Source: Aldehydirespirator sp965116195
Lineage (GTDB): Bacteria > Actinomycetota > Acidimicrobiia > Acidimicrobiales > Aldehydirespiratoraceae
Assembly: GCA_965116195.1 (NCBI GenBank)
Contig: OZ220491.1
Coordinates: forward strand, 1,240,001-1,304,000
Length of the DNA stretch: 64,000 nucleotides
Direction of reading: 5' to 3'
Part shown: in pieces, positions 60,716-64,000 of the stretch
How positions within the stretch are numbered: position 1 is the stretch's first letter
Layout of the letters: every line of letters begins with the position of its first letter
Position numbers and translations under genes: made by a program
The notes under the pieces: generated by a model
Told to the model about the DNA's origin: nothing
Seen by the model: only the letters and a program-made list of their open reading frames with translations
Database searches by the model: none

Positions 60716-62091
60716 CTGACCACTGGACAACCCTCGGCTATCTGATAGCTGCTGTCTTGTTCATCCTCGGCCTCAAGAGGCTGAGTCGGCCCCGCACCGC
60801 TGTTCGGGGCAATCAGCTGGGTGCAGCCGGGATGCTGGTGGCGGTGGTGGTCACCCTGACCGACAACTCCATAGTCGGCTTTGAATGGATCATCGGCGGG
60901 TTGTTGCTGGGCACCGCGGTGGGGGTGTTGCTGGCCGTCCGGGTGCAGATGACTTCCATGCCCGAGTTGGTGGCGCTGTTCAACGGGTTCGGTGGGGGTG
61001 CCTCGGTTCTGGTGGCGACGGCCTCCTTCGTTGAGGCCGCCGATCTGTCCATCAACACGGCTCGCCTCTCAGCAGCAGCCGCGCTGGCATCGCTGATAGG
61101 CGCAGTCACCTTCACCGGCAGCATCGTGGCCTTCGTCAAACTCCGTGAACTGCCGTGGTGGTCGGGCTTCTGGGGCATGCGCGCAGTCAGTGTCATGGTC
61201 GCAGCCACCGCTGTCACCTTCGCCACGCTCACAGTTGTTGATGCTGACAATCCTCTGTGGTTGTGGCTGTTGGTGACTGTCGGAGCGGTGCTGGGCGTGC
61301 TGATGGTGTCACCCATCGGGGGAGCCGACATGCCGGTGGTGATCGCCTTGCTGAACTCCCTTTCGGGCCTGGCCGCAGTTGCGGCGGGGTTCGTGCTTGA
61401 CAATTCGCTGCTGATCATCGCCGGTTCGCTGGTGGGTGCCAGCGGGCTGATCCTCACCCAGATCATGTGCGTCGCCATGAATCGGTCACTGCTGGCGGTG
61501 GTGTTTGCTCCCACACCGTCGGGGGCCGGTGGACCCAGCGCTGACGATGTCTACACGGGCAAGGTGCGATCCACTTCAGCCGATGACGTGGCCATGCTGC
61601 TTGAGTCAGCAGAACGTGTCGCCATCGTCCCCGGTTACGGGCTGGCCGTGGCTCAGGCCCAGCACGCCGTGCGCGACCTGTCCAGACGTTTGGCGGATCG
61701 GGGCACCGAGGTGGTGTTCGGTATTCACCCGGTGGCAGGGCGCATGCCGGGCCACATGAACGTGCTGTTGGCAGAAGCCGAGATCAGCTACGAGAGCCTC
61801 ATCGAGATGGACGACGTCAACCCGACCTTCGAGCAGACCGACGTGACCATCGTCATCGGCGCCAACGATGTCGTCAACCCGGTTGCCCGCACCGATCCGT
61901 CCAGCCCCATCGCCGGGATGCCCATCCTTGACGTGGACAAGAGTGGTGTTGTGGTGGTGATCAAGCGCAGCCTGAGTCCGGGCTTTGCCGGTATTCCCAA
62001 TCCGCTGTTCGCGGCCGACAACGCTCTCATGCTCTTCGGTGATGGCCGTGAGGCCGTGGTCGGAATCTCCAAGGCGTTACAACAGATCTAG
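60712..62091 (+). CDS. pntB: NAD(P) transhydrogenase beta subunit
   Basis: A 459-aa subunit with about nine membrane helices (domain II) and a C-terminal NADP-binding domain III. Signatures: QMTSMPELVALFNGFGGGASVLVA, SPIGGADMPVVIALLNSLSGLAAVAAGF, and VAIVPGYGLAVAQAQHAVRDLS with FGIHPVAGRMPGHMNVLLAEA and IGANDVVNPVA. Together PntAA/AB/B use the proton gradient to reduce NADP with NADH. Confidence 0.97.
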   Translation: MTDHWTTLGYLIAAVLFILGLKRLSRPRTAVRGNQLGAAGMLVAVVVTLTDNSIVGFEWIIGGLLLGTAVGVLLAVRVQMTSMPELVALFNGFGGGASVLVATASFVEAADLSINTARLSAAAALASLIGAVTFTGSIVAFVKLRELPWWSGFWGMRAVSVMVAATAVTFATLTVVDADNPLWLWLLVTVGAVLGVLMVSPIGGADMPVVIALLNSLSGLAAVAAGFVLDNSLLIIAGSLVGASGLILTQIMCVAMNRSLLAVVFAPTPSGAGGPSADDVYTGKVRSTSADDVAMLLESAERVAIVPGYGLAVAQAQHAVRDLSRRLADRGTEVVFGIHPVAGRMPGHMNVLLAEAEISYESLIEMDDVNPTFEQTDVTIVIGANDVVNPVARTDPSSPIAGMPILDVDKSGVVVVIKRSLSPGFAGIPNPLFAADNALMLFGDGREAVVGISKALQQI

Positions 62092-62100
62092 CTGGTCGGC

Positions 62101-63465
62101 TCAGGCGAGTGATGGTACGGCTCCCATGGCGTTGGCCAAGGCCTCAGTGGAAAGGTCAATGTCGGCCATGTTGCCGGCGATGTAGTCCTCGTATGCGGTC
62201 AGGTCGAGGTGTCCGTGGCCGCACAGGGCGGTGAGAATCGTCTTGGACTCCCCCGACTCCTTGCATGCCAGCGCCTCACGCACTGCTGCGGCGATGGCGT
62301 GAGTGGGCTCGGGCGCAGGCACGATTCCCTCGGTGCGGGCGAACTGCAATGCCGAGGCAAAGCACTCCATCTGACCGATGGCCACCGCTTCGGTGAGACC
62401 CTGGTCATGGATGTGTGACACCAGTGGCGACATCCCGTGGTAGCGCAGCCCACCTGCATGGATCGGTTCGGGAATGAAGCTGTGACCCAGGGTGTGCATC
62501 TTCAACAACGGCGTGGTCTGGGCCGTGTCACCGAAGTCGTAGCGAAACTCACCCTTGGTGAGTGTCGGGCAGGCTGCCGGCTCAACACAGCGAATCACCG
62601 GCGACATTTTGCCGGCCAGTTTCTCACGCAAAAACGGCAGAGCCAGCCCACCGAAGTTGGATCCGCCGCCGGTGCAACCCACCAACAGGTCCGGGGTCTC
62701 CCCCACCAGCGCCAACTGACGCAGCGCCTCCTCGCCGATGATGGTCTGATGCAGGATCACATGGTTCAAGACGCTGCCCAGGGCATAGCGCACAGCCGGG
62801 TCACCAGCCGCAACCGCAATGGCCTCAGATATGGCTATCCCGAGTGATCCGGGATGGTCAGCATCCTCAGCCAGCAGGCCGCGACCGTAGTCGGTGACCG
62901 TTGAGGGGCTGGGATGCACGGTGGCTCCCCACAGTTCCATCATGGTCTTGCGGTAGGGCTTCTGACGGTAGGAGGCCGCCACCTGCCATACCTCGCACTC
63001 CATGTCGAACTGGGCACAGGCGAAGGCCAGCGCGCTGCCCCACTGGCCCGCCCCTGTCTCGGTGGTGAGCTTGGTGACACCCTCGGCATGGTTGTAGAAG
63101 GCCTGGGCCACTGCCGTGTTGGGCTTGTGTGATCCGGCCGGGCTGACACCCTCGTACTTGTAGAAGATCTTCGCCGGGGTGTCAAGGGCCTTCTCCAGGC
63201 GGCGTGCCCTGAACAGCGGGCTGGGACGCCACAGTCGCAGCACGTCAATCACCCGGTCGGGAATGTCCACATAGGAGTCGCCGGTCACCTCTTGTTGGAT
63301 CAGCCCCATCGGAAACAGGGGGGCGAGATCGTCAGGCCCGATGGGTTCCAGGGTTCCCGGATGCAGCGGTGGGGGCGGCGGTACGGGCAGATCGGGTATC
63401 ACGTTGTACCACTGCGTCGGCATCTGCGATTCGGGCAACATCACGCGGTAATAGTCATCAGTCAC
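62101..63465 (-). CDS. Tryptophan synthase beta-like protein, TrpB2 type
   Basis: PLP enzyme condensing indole and serine. The 454-aa protein has the N-terminal extension of the TrpB2 class (WYNVIPDLPVPPPPPLHPGT), RPSPLFRARRLEKAL, the PLP Lys in SPAGSHKPNTAVAQA, ETGAGQWGSALAFAC, the phosphate loop VGCTGGGSNFGGLALPF and HAGGLRYHGMSPLVSHI. TrpB2 enzymes act without a tight TrpA partner, and no trpA is nearby. The GTG at 63465 with AAGGAG seven bases upstream is the preferred start; the frame continues 11 codons upstream. Confidence 0.92.
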   Translation of the reverse strand: MTDDYYRVMLPESQMPTQWYNVIPDLPVPPPPPLHPGTLEPIGPDDLAPLFPMGLIQQEVTGDSYVDIPDRVIDVLRLWRPSPLFRARRLEKALDTPAKIFYKYEGVSPAGSHKPNTAVAQAFYNHAEGVTKLTTETGAGQWGSALAFACAQFDMECEVWQVAASYRQKPYRKTMMELWGATVHPSPSTVTDYGRGLLAEDADHPGSLGIAISEAIAVAAGDPAVRYALGSVLNHVILHQTIIGEEALRQLALVGETPDLLVGCTGGGSNFGGLALPFLREKLAGKMSPVIRCVEPAACPTLTKGEFRYDFGDTAQTTPLLKMHTLGHSFIPEPIHAGGLRYHGMSPLVSHIHDQGLTEAVAIGQMECFASALQFARTEGIVPAPEPTHAIAAAVREALACKESGESKTILTALCGHGHLDLTAYEDYIAGNMADIDLSTEALANAMGAVPSLA

Positions 63466-63762
63466 TGTTGTGCTCCTTGTTTCGGGGTTTGCTGGCATCT
63501 GGTGTGCTGGAGCCTGGTGTTCATGTCACCGGGCTGCTGTCGATTGTTGATTGTGCTCACATGGGACACTGACACCAGCCCCCAGGCCAGCACGACGGCA
63601 GAGGCTAGCGAAAGTCATCCCTGGGGCCTGCGCCATACCGTCTGCGATCCCGACAAGCAGGCCGACACTCCGCAACAAACCAGCGAAAGGTGTCTGATGA
63701 GTGGGCTGCCGTGGTCGGCAGAGATGCGAGTCGCTTTCCCGCTTGGCTGAGCGGTGCCACAG
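63466..63762. other. Gene-free spacer between TrpB2-type and crotonase genes
   Basis: No open frame with family features. It contains the Shine-Dalgarno of the TrpB2 gene (AAGGAG) at its low end. TGTGCTGGAGCCTGGTGTTC-like words recur loosely near 63500. No tRNA or terminator seen. Confidence 0.4.
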
Positions 63763-64000
63763 TCATCGGTCGGCTTGGCTACCGTGACCGGGTTTGTCGA
63801 AGTCGGGGTCGCGCCTTTCGACAAAGGCTCGGCGGGCCTCGGCTGAGTCACCCAGCAGATAAGCCTCAAAGGTGAAGCCCTGCTCCCAGCGGTACTTGTC
63901 CTCCAAGCTGCCGTCCTCCACCCCGGTGAGGGAGCGTTTGGCGATGCGTATCATCGCTGATGACTTGGCCGCCATTCGTGCTGCGATCTCCCGCGCGCAC
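63763..64000 (-). CDS. Enoyl-CoA hydratase/isomerase family protein, C-terminal part
   Basis: The minus-strand frame enters at the window edge and ends at 63763. The visible ~78 residues read REIAARMAAKSSAMIRIAKRSL, then DKYRWEQGFTFEAYLLGDSAEARRAFVERRDPDF, the typical C-terminal helices of crotonase-fold proteins, where the enzyme's trimer contacts lie. The catalytic part is outside the window, so the specific reaction cannot be assigned. The last residues (GHGSQADR) are variable. Confidence 0.75.
   Translation of the reverse strand, partial: CAREIAARMAAKSSAMIRIAKRSLTGVEDGSLEDKYRWEQGFTFEAYLLGDSAEARRAFVERRDPDFDKPGHGSQADR

Overview
This is a high-GC actinobacterial chromosome segment. The gene content points that way: a mycobacterial-type proteasome activator (Bpa), DivIVA and SepF with no FtsA, a division and cell-wall cluster running on into pgeF, yggS, sepF, yggT and divIVA, DUF3040 and zinc-ribbon coiled-coil proteins, a PimB-like mannosyltransferase, a response regulator/kinase/GerMN lipoprotein set and a DUF222-HNH protein. 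The class (perhaps Acidimicrobiia) is inference. There is one RNase P RNA, and I found no tRNA or 5S/16S/23S rRNA.

Layout. 1-4.3 kb: the 5' part of dnaE (minus) with a DnaA-box cluster upstream, bpa, a phosphodiesterase-like gene and a divergent Rrf2 regulator. 4.2-26 kb: the minus-strand dcw (division and cell wall) cluster, transcribed from about 26.0 kb: mraZ, an unusual repeat ORF, rsmH, ftsL, ftsI, murE, mraY, murD, ftsW, murG, murC, murB, ftsQ, ftsZ, pgeF, yggS, sepF, yggT, divIVA, a TraR/DksA-like gene, lspA, rluD. Most core genes overlap by 4 nt (ATGA). murF is absent from its usual place. 26-28.2 kb: a lipoate-ligase-like gene, an HNH endonuclease and a small conserved gene. 28.2-36.6 kb (plus strand): MoxR, DUF58 and transglutaminase proteins, then (after the minus-strand DUF3040 gene) a small membrane protein, response regulator, histidine kinase and GerMN lipoprotein. 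36.8-42 kb (minus): pfkA, ROK sugar kinase, SRPBCC protein, PimB-like glycosyltransferase, queG. 42-48.2 kb (minus): two paralogous secreted proteins rich in fibronectin-III, Calx-beta and cadherin-like modules. One ends in S-layer-homology repeats. The other is interrupted by an in-frame TAG and a 20-bp duplication. 48.5-56 kb: trpD, rnpB, two membrane proteins, a zinc-ribbon protein, an oxidoreductase and a repeat-bearing DUF222-HNH protein. 56-64 kb: a 5'-nucleotidase, an acyl-CoA/4-coumarate ligase, pntAA-pntAB-pntB transhydrogenase, a TrpB2-type tryptophan synthase and a crotonase fragment.

The most unusual property is the density of short tandem duplications (15-115 bp). They sit in frame inside housekeeping genes (yggS, murD, queG, oxidoreductase, pntAA, DUF222-HNH) or copy the ends of genes into the spacers. 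Regulatory signals read directly are a 10-bp-periodic MraZ operator over the mraZ promoter, a perfect CRP-type palindrome before the broken surface-protein gene, and the DnaA boxes before dnaE. Coordinates and motifs were read by eye; family assignments come from motif recognition without database searches.
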